Both the position numbers and the translations under genes were made by a program. Of a DNA stretch of 64,000 nucleotides, positions 1 to 12,300 are shown piece after piece (the stretch's first letter is position 1; each line of letters starts with the position of its first letter). Origin of the DNA: Peromyscus leucopus (lineage: Eukaryota > Chordata > Mammalia > Rodentia > Cricetidae); assembly GCF_004664715.2 (NCBI RefSeq), contig NC_051075.1, forward strand, positions 35,193,495 through 35,257,494. Direction: 5' to 3'. The notes under the pieces were generated by a model that searched no databases, was not told the DNA's origin, and saw only the letters and a program-made list of their open reading frames with translations.

Positions 1-1299
1 ATGTATAATTTATTGATTACATTTAACAATGTAATAATAAAAACCTGAAATCTATAACATAGTAGATCTAAAATTATTTCCACAGGGCACGGAGAAAGAA
101 ATGCATGATAGATGCTAGTCAGCATAATTATCTTGATAATTTCATAATGTGTGTGTGTAGGTGTACATATGTGTGTGTGTGTGTGTGTGTGTGTTGAAAG
201 AAAATTTCATGCTCTAAACATTCAAATTCCTTCCAGTTCTGTATCATGAAAACTGAATAAAGGAAATCATAGGGCTTTATTGATATAGTAAATGGGCGAA
301 GTTTGTTTGTGTTAAAGTGTTTTTTTTTTTTTTTTTTCCCAATTGTACTGCTTACAATTAATGTTATCACTTGGGACAAAACTTACGTTGTTGGTATTTA
401 TTGATGCTATAACCAAAAATTTCTTAGCAAACTAAAACATCAAATTTTCTTGATAAAGGGGGAATGCATCATACATCCATTGAGAACATGAAATGCCACT
501 CTAAGGAGCATGTTTCACCTTGCTGGAAGAAAGACTGAGCACATGCTTTGATGTTTTGTTTGGTTTTATTTTTTACAGTAGCAAAAAAAAGTTGCATATA
601 TTTCTAGAACTAGCACATGTAACAGATGAGAAGTGGCTATTGTACCCATTTTCACTGCAGTGGGGATTGTGCTATGAGAGAACACAGATGTTATTCTTTG
701 GCAGACAGTTGTTACCTTTTCTGTTTGGGACTCAGAATGATTTTCTTGCTCTGGATGTGTACCAAATTTCTTGTCTGAGTGTCTGGCATAATTTAGTCAG
801 GCAGATAATACAAATGGACTCCTTTACAAGAAGGCTGCATGTAAAATGATGGTTAATATGGTCTGGGAATCCTTCATGAATAACATGAACTTTGTCATGC
901 AGGGAGGTATGCTTTGCTCTTTAATGAATGAAGGCTGTTTATTGAACAGAAGGCTCTACACTGGGAGATATTCTTATTTGTATGGTTTCAATGGACCTTG
1001 AAACTAGGTTGCATTTTATCCAATGACATTATTCATTTAAATTTATTTTACGTTCAGTGTTCATTATGTCACATTGTTTTTATAACTTTAGCTTAAAATT
1101 ATTAAATTTACAATATTTTATCTACTTATCATTTAAAATTATATTTCATTTTTTACTGAAAATATTTTTTTTCTTTTACTGAAAATAGTCTTTTTCCCAT
1201 ACATTATATCCTGAATTGGTGTTTACATTTTCTCTTTTGGTAGCCTTCAGAGTACCTTCCCACACGAAAGACACTAGAAAATATGGGTAAAGACTCCAT
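1..1299. other. Unclassified AT-rich intergenic sequence
   Basis: I recognise no gene or repeat family here apart from a TG dinucleotide run (149-194) and an 18-base T run (320-337). Open frames on both strands lack family resemblance and look like chance frames. It ends where antisense LINE-1 3' UTR begins to be recognisable at about 1300. Confidence 0.5.
149..194. repeat. (TG)n microsatellite
   Basis: Alternating T and G, interrupted near 159-170 by a short stretch containing tacat. It produces a poly-HT peptide on the minus strand, which is not a gene. Confidence 0.95.
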
Positions 1300-2345
1300 G
1301 TAGGTAGCAGCTGGACTTCTCCATGCTAAATGATTTGTGTGGGTGTTTTCCTGGGCAATGGGGTCCTGTTGTCACTTGGCAGAGAGCAACACATTGTCTT
1401 AGCAACAGCCTGGATTCTTTGGGGATTTTCAAGGGATCCTTTTGGCCACCAACTCAACTGATTGTAACCCAGTCCGACTACTGGCAACCTGAGCAAGATA
1501 TGGCCAGTTGAGACTCCATATTCATCATTATTAGGAGACCTCATTAGGATCATCTTCATATCTTTTAGGAAGTTTCTTCTGCATTAGGTTTTCATATTAT
1601 CCATCATATGCCCCTCAATTTCGGTTGTCCACTCCTGAATTCTCTCCTTTTACCTTGTCTTCCCTCACCCTCCTAATCTTATCTTCTTCTTCCCATCCCC
1701 ACCCATGCCTAGTCTACATATAAAATCTATTCTATTTCTCTCTCCCATGGAGATTCTTGTGTCCAACCTAAACCCTTCCATTATGCCTAACATCTTTGGG
1801 TCCATGGATTGTATCTTGGTTATCATTTATTTATTTAAAGGCTAATATTCACATATAAGTGAACACATACTATATTTATTGTTCTCGATATGTGTTACCT
1901 CATTCAGAATTATTTTTTTCTATTTCCATCCATTTGCCTTCAGATTTTATGATGTTTTTTTAACAGCTGAGTAATATTTCATTGTGTAAATGTGCCACAT
2001 TTTCTTTTTCTATTCTTCTGTTGGGGGACATCTAGGTTGTTTCCAGTTTGTGGCTATTATGAATAAAGAAGCAATGAATGTGGTTGAGCAAGTGTCCTTG
2101 TGGTAGGAAGAAGTGTCCTTATATACCCAAGAATGGTTAGTATAGCTGAATCTTGAGGTAGATTGATTCCTAGCCTTCCGAGGAAATGCCAAACTGATTG
2201 CTGTATTGACTGTACAAATTTTCACTCCCATTTGCAATGGATTAATATTTCCCTTATTTCATTCATATCCATGCCAGGGATTAGCCATCACTTGTGTTAC
2301 TGATCTTAGCCATTCTGACAGATGTAAGTTGAAATCTCAATTACA
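1300..2345 (-). mobile_element. Old LINE-1 fragment (3' UTR and ORF2 C-terminus)
   Basis: Read on the minus strand, about 1857-2345 matches the C-terminal part of rodent LINE-1 ORF2, with the region around the IAxxWKQP motif near 2035-2060, followed downstream (lower coordinates) by LINE-1 3' UTR to about 1300. The frame is broken by stops and indels. The 5' part of ORF2 stops abruptly at 2345, where the 3' end of a second minus-strand LINE-1 begins, so this copy was truncated at insertion or cut off by its neighbour. The left end is approximate. Confidence 0.8.
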
Positions 2346-5300
2346 GTGTCCCTTCTCCCTACTCCTTACAGTTCCTCCCCACCTCCCTTCCCCTCAGGTT
2401 CCAAACCCTTTAGTTCCCTTATTAGAAAACAAACAGGCATGTAAGGTATACTAAGAAAATAAAATAAGTTTAATAAAAAAGATGAAAAAAATCAGAATTT
2501 GTCAAAACAAACCAAACAAACAAATGAGAAAAAGATCAAAAGAAAAAGCACAAGAAATGCATAAAGATAAAGAGACACACATTTTCATGCATGCAGAAAT
2601 CCAATAAAAACACAAAACTGGAAGCCATATTGTATGTTCAAGGAACCTGTAAAATAGAAATAAAAAAGTGCAATAAATACAGTCCTGACTTAACATTATG
2701 AAACTAATAACCTCCAAAGATGTGGTTGAGTTTGTTTTCTGTTGGTCATCTAGCCTACCTTTAAAAGTCGATTGTTCCCCTAGTGAGACTCCCTTAAAGA
2801 CAATTAAATTTTTATTTTCAAGTGGCTATCAATATAGAGATAGCTTCTTCAATTGGGATGGGAGTAGTTCTCGGATCCCATCTGGTGCAGACCCATGCAG
2901 GCTTTGTGGACACTGCCTCAGTTTCTGTGAGTTCATATGTGTCTACCAGTCCTGTTGTGTCTAGAAGGCTTTTATTTTTGGTGTCTTCCATTCCTCCTGT
3001 CTTTGACACTTTTTCTGTTTTCTATTCTGCAGAGTTCCCTGATCCATGAGGGGAGAGATTTAATGGAGAGGTCCTGTTTATGTCTGAGTGTTCCAAAGTC
3101 TCTCACTCTCTGCATACTATGTGGTTGTGGGTCTCTGTACTTGTTCCCATCTGCTGCAGGAGGAAGGTTTTCTGATGATGGATAAGCAAGGAAATGATCT
3201 ATGAGTATAGCAGAATGTCATTCTGAGTCATTTTATTGCTATGTTCCTTTAACAGAATGATAGTATAAGGTTTCCCTCTAGGTCCCTGAGTTAACTAGTT
3301 TCAGGTTCTTGCTCACCTGAGCAGTGATGGGCATGAGTTTCAGCTTATGTAATGGGCCTTACCTCAAGTCAGATATTACTAATATTTGTGCTACTATTGT
3401 ACCAGTGTGTCTTGCAGACAGGTAACTAATGTAGATGTGAGGGTCTATAGCTGGGTTGGTATTTAGTTTTTTCTTGTTAGTGTGCAGAGTACCTTTGAGT
3501 ATCATCCCTAGGGATGAGGACTTTAGAGTTCATTTTTCCATGTTCAATGAGTTGTATAGGTGTTATCTTCAATAATAGGACCTTACTGTCAATTTGTGGA
3601 GAGACCCATTAGCCTTGGTAATATCCTGAGTTATTTGTGGGTTCCCATGAGAACTGTTTGGCCAAATACTTGATAATATGTAACCCATTCTCAGTACTAG
3701 GAGTTTTATTTGATGAGAGAAGAAGAACATTTTGGGCTCTGTTTCCCCACTGGTTTGGGAATTTCACTTAGATCAACTTCATATATGTTCATATCATAGG
3801 AAGCTATAATTGTATTAAGTTTCCATATGACCCCTCAAATGGCTTTTAGTTTTAACTGTCCTTACCTGTATCCCCTCCATCATCTTCTTCCTGATTTATC
3901 CTCCAATTCCAGTCCTCCAAAACTCATCCACCCATACCTATCTATTCTATTTACCCTTCCTGGGGAGATCCACCCCTCCCCATTAGTCCTTCACTCTCTA
4001 TGTAATATCTGGTTAGATCCATTGTAGCTTGCTCATCAATGACATAATAGCTAACATTCACATATAAGCAAATATATACAATATTTGTCTGTCTTTACCT
4101 GAAATACCTCATTCAGGATAATTCATTCTATATCTGTTCAGTTACATGTAAATTTCATTTATTTAATTACTGAGTAATATTCCTTTAAGTAAATGTAACA
4201 CATTTTCTTTATCTATTCACCTATTGATGGATATCTATTTGGTTTCCAACTTCTGGCTATTTTAAGTAGAACAGAGAGCAATGAACATCATTGAGCAAGT
4301 GTCTTTGTAGTAGAATGAAGCATCCCTTGGTATATGACCAAGAGTATAGCTGGTTGTTAAGGTAGATTGATTCCCATCTTCCTGGGGAACCACCACTGGT
4401 GGCTATACAAGTTTGGACTCCCACCACCAATGGATGAGTGTTCCCATTACTCCACATCTTTGCCATCATGTGTTGACATTTGGTTTATTGATATTAGCCA
4501 TTCTGGTTGGTATCAAAGTAAATCATAAAGTAGTCTTGATTTTCATTTTCCTGATGACTGAGGATTTTGATAATTTCTTTGTTTCTCAGACATTTGTATT
4601 TCCTCTTTTGACATGTCTTTGTTTAGATCTGTAAGCCATTTTTAATTTGGGATATTTGTGTTTTTTTTGATATCTAATTTTTGAGTTCTTTTTATATTTT
4701 GGATATTACGCCTTTATTGGATGTTTTGTTGTTAAAAATCCTTTCCTGTTGTGTACTCTGCCACTTTGTTCAAATGATTGTATCTTTGGCCATACAGAAA
4801 CTTCTCAGTTTTATGAGGTTTCATTTATTAATTATTGTTCTTAGTGACTGCACTAGTGACATTCTATTCAGAATGTCATCTCCTGTGCCAATGAGTTCTA
4901 GGTTATTCCTCACTTTCTCTTATATAAGATTCAGTGTATCTGGTTTCATGTTGAAGTCTTTGATCTACTTGGACTTGGGTTTTGTGCAGGGTAACAAATA
5001 TGGATGTATTTACATCCTTCTATATCTAGTCATTCATTTTGACCAGTACAATTTGTTGAAGATACTGTCTTATTTTCAATGCATATTTCTAGCATCTTTA
5101 TAAAAAATTAGTTGCCCTATTTATGTGGACTTATTTCTGGATCTTCAATTTTATTCCATTGATTGGTATTTTTTTGCCAACACCATGCTGTTTTTATTAT
5201 TATATCTCTCTTGTACAACTTGAAATCAGGGATGCTGATACAACTATCAGTTCTTTTATCTTTCAAGATTGTTTTAACTATCCTGGGTTTTTGTTTGCTT

Positions 5301-5752
5301 ATTTTGTTTGTTAGTTTCCACATGAAGGTGAAAACTTTCCTTTCCAGATATGTGAAAAATTGTGTAAGAATTTTGGTAGGGAATTCATTTACTCTGTAGA
5401 TTGTTTAGGTGGGGTGGCCATTATGATCATAGGGGATCTTTCCATCTTCTGATATTATTTTCAATTTCTTTCTTCAATGCCTTCAAGTTTTGTTGTTGTT
5501 TTGTTTGGTTTGGTTTTGTCATAGAAGTCTTTAACTTGCTTGGTTAGTGTTACTCTAAGATATTTAACATTTTTGAGGCTATATGAAATGTGTTATTTCC
5601 CTGATTTCTTTCTTGGTACATTTGTCATTTGTGTACACAAAGGCTACTCATTTTGTGTGCTTAATTTTATATCTAGATATTTTACTAGAAGTGTATTTTA
5701 ATTGTAGGAGTTTCCTGGTATAATTGTTAGTGCTACAAATGTAAGCTATAAT

Positions 5753-5764
5753 AACATCTGCAAA
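5753..5764 (-). other. Decayed reverse-transcriptase active-site motif (FADV for FADD)
   Basis: Minus-strand codons read TTT GCA GAT GTT, giving F-A-D-V. LINE-1 reverse transcriptase normally has F/Y-A-D-D here, and both aspartates bind catalytic metal. The second is changed to valine by one A-to-T substitution. The reading frame is visible for a few residues on either side. Confidence 0.7.
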
Positions 5765-6573
5765 TAAAGATACTTTGAATTGGTCCCTTCCAATTCATCT
5801 TCTTCAGTTCTTATATTGCTCTAGTTAACTTTAAGTACTATATTGAATAGGTATGAGGAGAATGGAAAACTCTGCAGTGTTCCTGATTTTAGTGGGAATT
5901 CTTTGAGTTTCTCTGCATTAAAGTTGAAGTTGGCTACAAGCCTGCTATAAATTGACTTTATTTAATTTAAGTATGTCCCTTGAGCCCCTAAACTCTCCAG
6001 GAAGTTTGTCTAGAAGAAGTGCAGATCTTGGTAAGGGGCTCTTTTTCATCTAATGAGATGGTCATGTAGTTTTTGTTTTTAAGTATGTTTATTGGATTAT
6101 ATTTATTGATTTATTTATGTTGAACCATCCTAAAATTTTTGAGATGAAGTCTACTTGAACATGGCAGATGATCTTTTTTATGCATTCTTGATTTCAGTTT
6201 CCAAATATTTTATTGAGCATTTTTGCGTCTGTGTTCATAAGGGTAATTACTCTGAAATTATCTTTCTTTTTGGGTGTTTATATTGGTTGGGTGTCAGAGT
6301 ACCGTGTCATAAAATTAATCAGGCAATGCTTCTTATTTTTTTATTTTGATACCATTTGAGAAGTATTGAGATTAACTTTTCTTTGAAATTCTGGTATGAC
6401 ATTGGTCTCAAACCATCTGGACCTGGGCTTGTTTGGGTTGGGAGACTTTTACTTATTGTTTCTATTTCACTGGATGTTATAGGCCTATTTAAATTGCTTA
6501 TATAATCTTTATTTGTAGGTGGTATATATCAAGAAAATTATCAATTTATTCTAGATTTTCCAATTTGGTGGCA

Positions 6574-6977
6574 TGTTAGTTAGGGTTTCTATTGCTATAA
6601 TGAAACATCATGACTAAAAACAAGTTGGGGAAGGGTTTATCAGCTTACACTTCCACATACCTGATCACCACTGAAGGAGGAAAGGACAGGAACTTAAGCA
6701 GGGCAGGAACCTGGAGGCAGGAGCTGAGGCAGAGGCCATGGAGGGGTGGTGCTGTCTACTAACCTGCTCTACATGGCTTACTCAGCCTGCTTTCTTATAG
6801 AACACAGGACCACCAAACCAGGGATAGCACCAACTGCAATTGGATGGGCCCTCCTGCATCAATCATTAATCAAGATAATTCTTTACAGCTGGATCTTACA
6901 GAGTAATTTTCTCAGTTGAGGCACCCTTCTCTCTGAAAACTCTAGATTGTGTCAAGATAACATAAAACGAGGCAACA
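6574..6977 (-). mobile_element. ORR1-type MaLR solo LTR inside LINE-1 ORF2
   Basis: The element starts with TG at 6574 and ends with CA at 6977. Read on the minus strand it matches the ORR1 pattern: an opening that includes gtcaac-like sequence, a middle that refers to a tail with gaaagcagg, and a CTAACTA-like end. It lies inside antisense ORF2 text that resumes after it. I could not find a convincing short TSD, so the exact ends are slightly uncertain. Confidence 0.75.
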
Positions 6978-6991
6978 GAGGTAGAGTATAG

Positions 6992-7088
6992 CTTATTTAT
7001 TTATTTTTATTAAGAATTTTTTTTTCATTTTACATACCAATCAAAGATCCCCCTCTTCCCTCCTCCCACCCCTCCAGCTACCTCCTCC
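6992..7088 (-). mobile_element. 97-bp truncated LINE-1 3' tail with 9-bp TSD
   Basis: The insert is T-rich at its left end and continues into a pyrimidine-rich LINE-1 3' UTR terminus. It is flanked by perfect 9-bp copies of AGAGTATAG at 6983-6991 and 7089-7097. The right copy continues directly into LINE-1 ORF2 sequence, which is how the insertion was recognised. This is a severely 5'-truncated LINE-1 inserted into an older LINE-1. Confidence 0.8.
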
Positions 7089-7369
7089 AGAGTATAGGTT
7101 TTTAAAGTATGTCTTCATGATTCTCTGGAGTTCCTCTGTCTGTTAAGTCCTGCCTTTCATCTCTTTCCTTTCTCTTACTCTATGTCATTTTTATTGGAAA
7201 ATTGAGAGCAGTGATGTTCAGAGTTATCAATTAGCAGTGATTGTTCATTCTCATTATTTTATTGTTGTGTGTGAATTACCCACTGCTTTTGATTTGCAGC
7301 TCTGATATTACTTATTCCTTGCATTTTCTTAAGTGTGATTACCCTCTTCAGATTAAATCGTTCCTTCTA

Positions 7370-8560
7370 GAGCCTTATGTATGGCTTGATTTGCAGATAA
7401 ATACTGTTTAAATTTGTTTTTATCTTGCAATGTCTTTACCTATTGTAATTGAAAGTTTGGGTGGGTATAGTAGTCTGGAATGCCATATGTGAACTCTTAG
7501 CATTTGTGGACTATATTTCCAGGCCCTTTGGACAATTAGAGTCTCCACAGAAAGTCAGGAGTCATTCTAATAGGTCTGCTTATATATGCTATTTGATCTT
7601 TTCCCTGCAACTTTTGATATCTTTGTTATGTACACTTGGTGTTTTGATTATTATGTGGCCTGGGAACTATTTTTTCTGTTCTGATCTATTTGGTATTCTG
7701 TATGTTTCTCTTGCCTCCTGAGAAATCTCCTTTAGTTTGGGGAATTTTTCTTCTATAATTTTGTTAAACATATTTTCTTTGCCTTTGACCTGGGCTGCTT
7801 CTCCTTCTTCAACTCCTACTATCCATAGATACGTTATTTTCATTGTGGCTAAGATTTGTCAGGTGTTTTATGATTATTTCTGTCTGTTTTTGTTTTTTAA
7901 TTTTCTTAGGTGTCCATTACATTCATCTTGTCTTCAATGATTGAGATTCTCTCTTTCATCTCTTATGTTCTGTTGGGGATTCTTGTTTCTGAGTTTCTAA
8001 TTTATTTTCATTTTCAGTTTTCCCTCAGTACTAAGTTTTCATTATTGATTGTATTTACACTCACAAGCTTTAATCTGTTTTCCTCATCTCATTGCACTGT
8101 TTTTATTTGTTTGGTTTGGTTTCTCAAGACAGGGTTTCTCTGTGTAGCTTTGGCTATAATGGAACTTACTCTGCATCTCTGTCTCCTGATTGCTGCGATT
8201 AAAGCCATGTGCCACCACTGCTGGGCAGTTTTTAGTGTTTTCATAGATTTCTTTGATGACTATTTATTTGATCTTTAAGGTCCTCTAACTAGTCAGAAGG
8301 ACTATTTTGAAGTCTTGTCGTCCAGCTACAATGCATTTTCAGGATCCACTGTAGTACAGTTTGGGAGCTTCAGTGAAGATACATTGTTTTGGCTGTTACT
8401 GATTATGTTTATATATTATGGTCTAGTCATATAGATTCAGGGTGATTGTAATTCCAGGTGTTGGTATCTGGTGTTATATTTGTTGTTTGGGAGTTCTTTC
8501 CTTTGGTTTCTATTGTCTTTTATGTTTTTAGTAGATTGTGGTGTCTGTGGCTTTCCTGCT
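7370..8560 (-). pseudogene. LINE-1 ORF1 remnant
   Basis: ORF1 encodes an RNA-binding nucleic-acid chaperone that packages LINE-1 RNA. Minus-strand fragments match rodent ORF1 in order: the C-terminal region near 7400-7500, the central RNA-binding region near 7560-7760, and the coiled-coil-side region towards 8000. A B1 SINE (8115-8227) interrupts it, and stops occur throughout. The boundaries are approximate. Confidence 0.65.
8115..8227 (-). mobile_element. B1 SINE, minus strand
   Basis: The plus strand reads as the reverse complement of a 3'-proximal B1: a gagaaaccctgt-like segment near 8129-8146 reversed, ending with the reversed cctttaatccc and gccgggc-like head near 8205-8227. It is diverged and internally shortened. 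It lies inside LINE-1 ORF1 sequence. Confidence 0.75.
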
Positions 8561-9205
8561 AGAGAATTCTTCTGAGATCCTACCGTTGCGGCCATTGGGA
8601 GGTCTAGGTAAAATGTGTTTATTGGTATTGAGAAGTGACACTTAAGTATGGAGATCTACTAGAGGAGGTGGTGCAGTTGCTTATCAAAAGGAAGGATGAA
8701 AACAACATATACCACCAAGATCTGCTGAGTCCCTGAGATAAGCCAGAAAGGGAGGAGAGGCCACAGTCAGTAAGTAGTCTGTTACTGTGTTGGGGATGAG
8801 ACTAGAGGATTGGGTTTGGAGAAGAAGAGGGAATATGAAAATGTGAAGATTGTCTACCTGCTTCCCTGATCTCTCTACTTTCAGCTGTCAAGGACAGGGG
8901 GTCCTTGGGGAAGGCATATGGGAGTTGGAGCCTGTGACAAATGGATAGATTGTTTCAGAAGGCTGTAGTGAGGATCTGTATGACCCTCTGGAGATAGGGG
9001 AAAAGAGGATAATGTAGCAGGTGGTCTGCTATAGAACTTGGAATGAGACTAGAGGATTGGACTGTGACAAGAGGAGGGAAAGGGAAGGCCTGGAGATTTC
9101 TGGTTCCCTGGCAGGGGTGGCCAATGGGTTCCCAGGGATTGCCTTCCGAAGTTACTGACTTCAAAGGGATGGGACAGTGAGAGAGGCTGTAGGAGAACAT
9201 CTACA
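8560..9205 (-). repeat. LINE-1 5' UTR region with two tandem ~247-bp units
   Basis: The motif gagactagaggattgg occurs at 8798 and again at 9045, a spacing of 247 bp. Each copy is preceded by related text (tctgttactgtg versus tctgctatagaac) and followed by related AGAAGAGGAGGG-like purine-rich text. The pair sits at the 5' end of the minus-strand LINE-1, where rodent LINE-1 promoters carry tandem monomers. It is therefore probably the old promoter array, now diverged and inactive. Confidence 0.6.
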
Positions 9206-9221
9206 TATAAAACTATTTTGT

Positions 9222-9361
9222 GACAGGGTCTCTCTGTGTAGTTTTGGTGCCTGTCCTGGATCTCGCTCTGTAGACCAGGCTGGCCTGGAACTCACAGAGA
9301 TCCACCTGGCTCTGCATCCAGAGTACTGGGATTAAAGGCGAGAGCCACCACTGCCTGGCTT
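9222..9361 (-). mobile_element. B1 SINE, minus strand
   Basis: The plus strand begins with the reversed B1 tail gacagggtctctctgtgtag and ends with the reversed head cctttaatcccagta... cctggc. Length and order fit an almost complete B1. Flanks aaactatttt (near 9210-9219) and aaatctatttt (near 9362-9372) look like a TSD with a 1-bp indel. Confidence 0.9.
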
Positions 9362-12300
9362 AAATCTATTTTTAATCAGAGCAACAAACAAATAGGTTCA
9401 TGAGGTACCTTTGTATTCCATATTTTCTTTCATTTTGATGAGATGTCTGGTTTGTCTCACCTAGGCAGAAGACGTCAAATACAATAATGTGCTCTTTTAC
9501 CTCTCCTAAGGCTCTAAGTAGATGAGGCCTAATTTTTGTTCCAGGGGCTCTACAAGCCCTGTACAGTACTTGCCGGTGGCCATGTTGTGTGTTAGAAATG
9601 GGTGACATTATGTCCCAACAATTGGGACATGAAAATACCAGCATACCATTTACTAATGGAGCAATCATGCTGTTAATATCATGCTTTTCCACTATAATCC
9701 ACTATAAACTGTCTTTTCAGAGGTCATTAAGGAAGAATTAATAAGATGTTTTAGGAGTCAACATTCAATGTTCTTGGTTTTAAATATGACTCTACTCTCA
9801 TCAATAACATTCTACAGGTAGTATAACTTCAATTGTATGAAAAAAAGTGGTCCCTCAGTACTATTTCTATAGGTGTGGGAGGCAAAATCATGTTGTACTA
9901 ACTTCAATGTCTTTTGATGTTTATTTCTCCATGGTTTAATAATCCAAAGTTGTAATGATAAATTCATTGGATTTTGAGTTCTTGAAGACAATGTATTTTG
10001 CTACTCTACATCATGTATATTGATTCACTTGAGGTCATAATTGTGTGATCTTCAAAAAATCTAGATACTTATTCATCCCCAAGATATGCTGTCATTTTTT
10101 ATAAATACAGACAGATAACACTGAGTAATAGTTGGGAGGGTACTTAGCTCTGCTGGCATTACATGATTCCTTTTCAGTACAGTTACCATTTCTATTGATA
10201 ATTTCTGACTCATGACTAGTACAGAGTTGGGAAATAGATGAAACTGTCATTAATTTGTTCTCGGATCTTCTTTTTTTCCTTATTCAAAGAAGTCATCAAG
10301 TTTTTATTATCAGTCTGTATCCTACTGTGCTTTAGAATTGATTCCCACTTTCCAATTCAACTTTGCTCTCTATAATAGTAATCACACCTATTTTGTCTCT
10401 GACATGGAGAGAGTTTAAATAACTCCAACTCTAATCCAGGATTCTGAAACTCTAATTGAGCTAATGATAAACCCAGTGCCACTATGAACACTGCTCTAAA
10501 ATGCAGCCACTTTGCTGCCTCCCACATATACTGCTATATGAGGGCATTCCTTTTTGATTTTTTAAAGAACTGCACTCTAAGACTGTCTCGTGAGCACAGT
10601 TATCTTTGCATATCCTTTCATGTCATTTTTTAAAAGCCAAATCTAGCATTGTAATCACACTTAGCCTCCTCATTCTTTTATACTAAATGAAACATTATAA
10701 CTACTATATGCATGATAATATTTATTATTACCACACAACTGAAAAGTGATAGCTTTCTTGAAATATATTGCAATGTCTCCTTTATAACAAATTTTTGTTC
10801 TGACTCATGTCGAGGTTTGCTAAAAATTGAAACCTGAGGCACACAAAGTTAAATTATTTGGGTACTGAAGAAAAGTAGTAAGAATAACCAGAGATGAGTT
10901 TAAAGCTTTGTGGTATATTATTCAGTGCCACTCTGAGCACAGTGAAGTAACCTTCCTGAGGGGTGTTCAGAATCTTTCCCTGCCGTATTTGCCGGCAGGT
11001 AGGAAAGCTGAAATATTTATACACAACTCCATTTCCCTTTGGTCAAGCTTTACCTGGAGGAGGTGTTGGATGTTTTTACCTTCTGGTCTGCACTTTCATG
11101 TAGACTGAATCATCCAAAAAGTCTGTGAGAGAAAAAAGTTATGTTGGCCTGCATTGTGGGGCCAACTTCTAAGTGTAAAGTGAGGCTATATTTGCAAAGA
11201 ATCATTCACTCTGCATGGAACTACACTAAAAAGTAACTTACTGTATGTGAAGATGGATATTGTGTGAAGAAAATAATTCAATAATAAAATGCAGATAATG
11301 CTACAACCTTAAGTCCTTCATGACAAAACTTTGCAGATGAAGTGAACTCAACCAGGGGAGCACTGGGGAAACTTAAGTAAAGAACAACTAATGGGGAATA
11401 GCTATGTAGTTAGAGATATAATAATAACACTAACAGGAGAAGAAAAAAAACCGTGTGAAAGCTGAATATCTTAAAAACTAAGATAGCAAAACTAAGTAAC
11501 AGGTAGGGATCAAAGAATGCTTTTTAAATGTATCCAGATGAATTTTGGGGATGAAACTGAGAAAATGGGAACCAAGAACAAAATACGAAATTAGGAAAAA
11601 CCAAAAGCCTTTGCACTACAAAACATAAAAATGAACTATATAGGAAAACAATCAGGGTAAATAGGAGCTAATGTGGTAGCATTCTGAACAAACTCTTCCA
11701 TTCTACTCATCAAGCTAAGTGGAGTCTGTTCTTGCGTAGAAGAAAGAGAGTCTCAGGAAGCTCAATAAAGAGAAAATTCCAGATACAGTGTTTGCTCAGA
11801 CGTTACTGGAATATGTTCAAGTTGAAAGTAACTGTCTTAATGGACTTCTTCCTACCAAATGTGTGCAACCAGGAAATCACAAAGAAACGATTATGGGAGT
11901 GCAATTTAATACTTAAGAAAGCAGTGAAATCATCCATAGCAATATTCAAAAACAAGATTAGAGAACTGAATGAGAAAATTAGAACATCATTACAAAATTT
12001 GACAATATGAAATACGTAATCTATTGTTTTTAACCCATGAAATAAAGTGCTTTAGAAGCCAAATAATGTTGCATTGTCATATTCTTTAGTTATTATTTGC
12101 AAAACCAAAACACGCCTTAATATTTTGCTACACACTATTAAATCAAGTGACCTTGCTATTTTGTGATTGTGTGACTCCTGGTGGAACTGAACGTAAGTAC
12201 TCAATTCAAGAAACTGCCTACACTGCATTCTTGTCCGAAGATTTAACTAGACGCTAATTATTGAGAATTAGTTGAATAAGATTTTAAGTGTTCTACAAAA

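Larger units (their letters stand above)
3850..7200 (-). pseudogene. LINE-1 ORF2 remnant (reverse transcriptase side)
   Basis: ORF2 encodes the endonuclease and reverse transcriptase that carry out target-primed reverse transcription. The minus-strand translation gives recognisable fragments: the C-terminal IAxxWKQP-like segment near 4240-4270 and an FAD motif at 5753-5764. No continuous frame survives. Two later insertions interrupt it (6574-6977 and 6992-7088), and a large internal part of the N-terminal half is absent near 7140-7190. It cannot encode a working enzyme. Confidence 0.75.
2346..9205 (-). mobile_element. Old, nearly full-span LINE-1 with nested insertions
   Basis: On the minus strand the parts run from a 5' UTR with two tandem units (about 8560-9205), through an ORF1 remnant (about 7370-8560) and an ORF2 remnant (about 3850-7200), to a 3' UTR (about 2346-3840) with a polypurine tract near 2346-2400. 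All frames are destroyed. ORF2 jumps near 7140-7190 from reverse-transcriptase-side sequence to the extreme N-terminus, so much of the endonuclease and N-terminal RT coding sequence is missing. An ORR1-type LTR, a 97-bp LINE-1 tail and a B1 SINE inserted later. Divergence from the young copies elsewhere in the window indicates an old insertion. Confidence 0.8.

Noticed and set aside
520..849. 109-codon plus-strand open frame
   Set aside because: No motif, family resemblance or start context, and it lies in AT-rich non-repeat DNA where frames of this length arise by chance.
9372..9692. 106-codon minus-strand frame with several cysteines
   Set aside because: Considered as a small gene or processed pseudogene, but no family was recognised and there is no poly(A) tail or TSD in keeping with a retrocopy.
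10979..10999. Seven-base-pair hairpin (cctgccg/cggcagg) considered as a regulatory RNA structure
   Set aside because: The stem is short and isolated, with no T run, promoter or conserved context.
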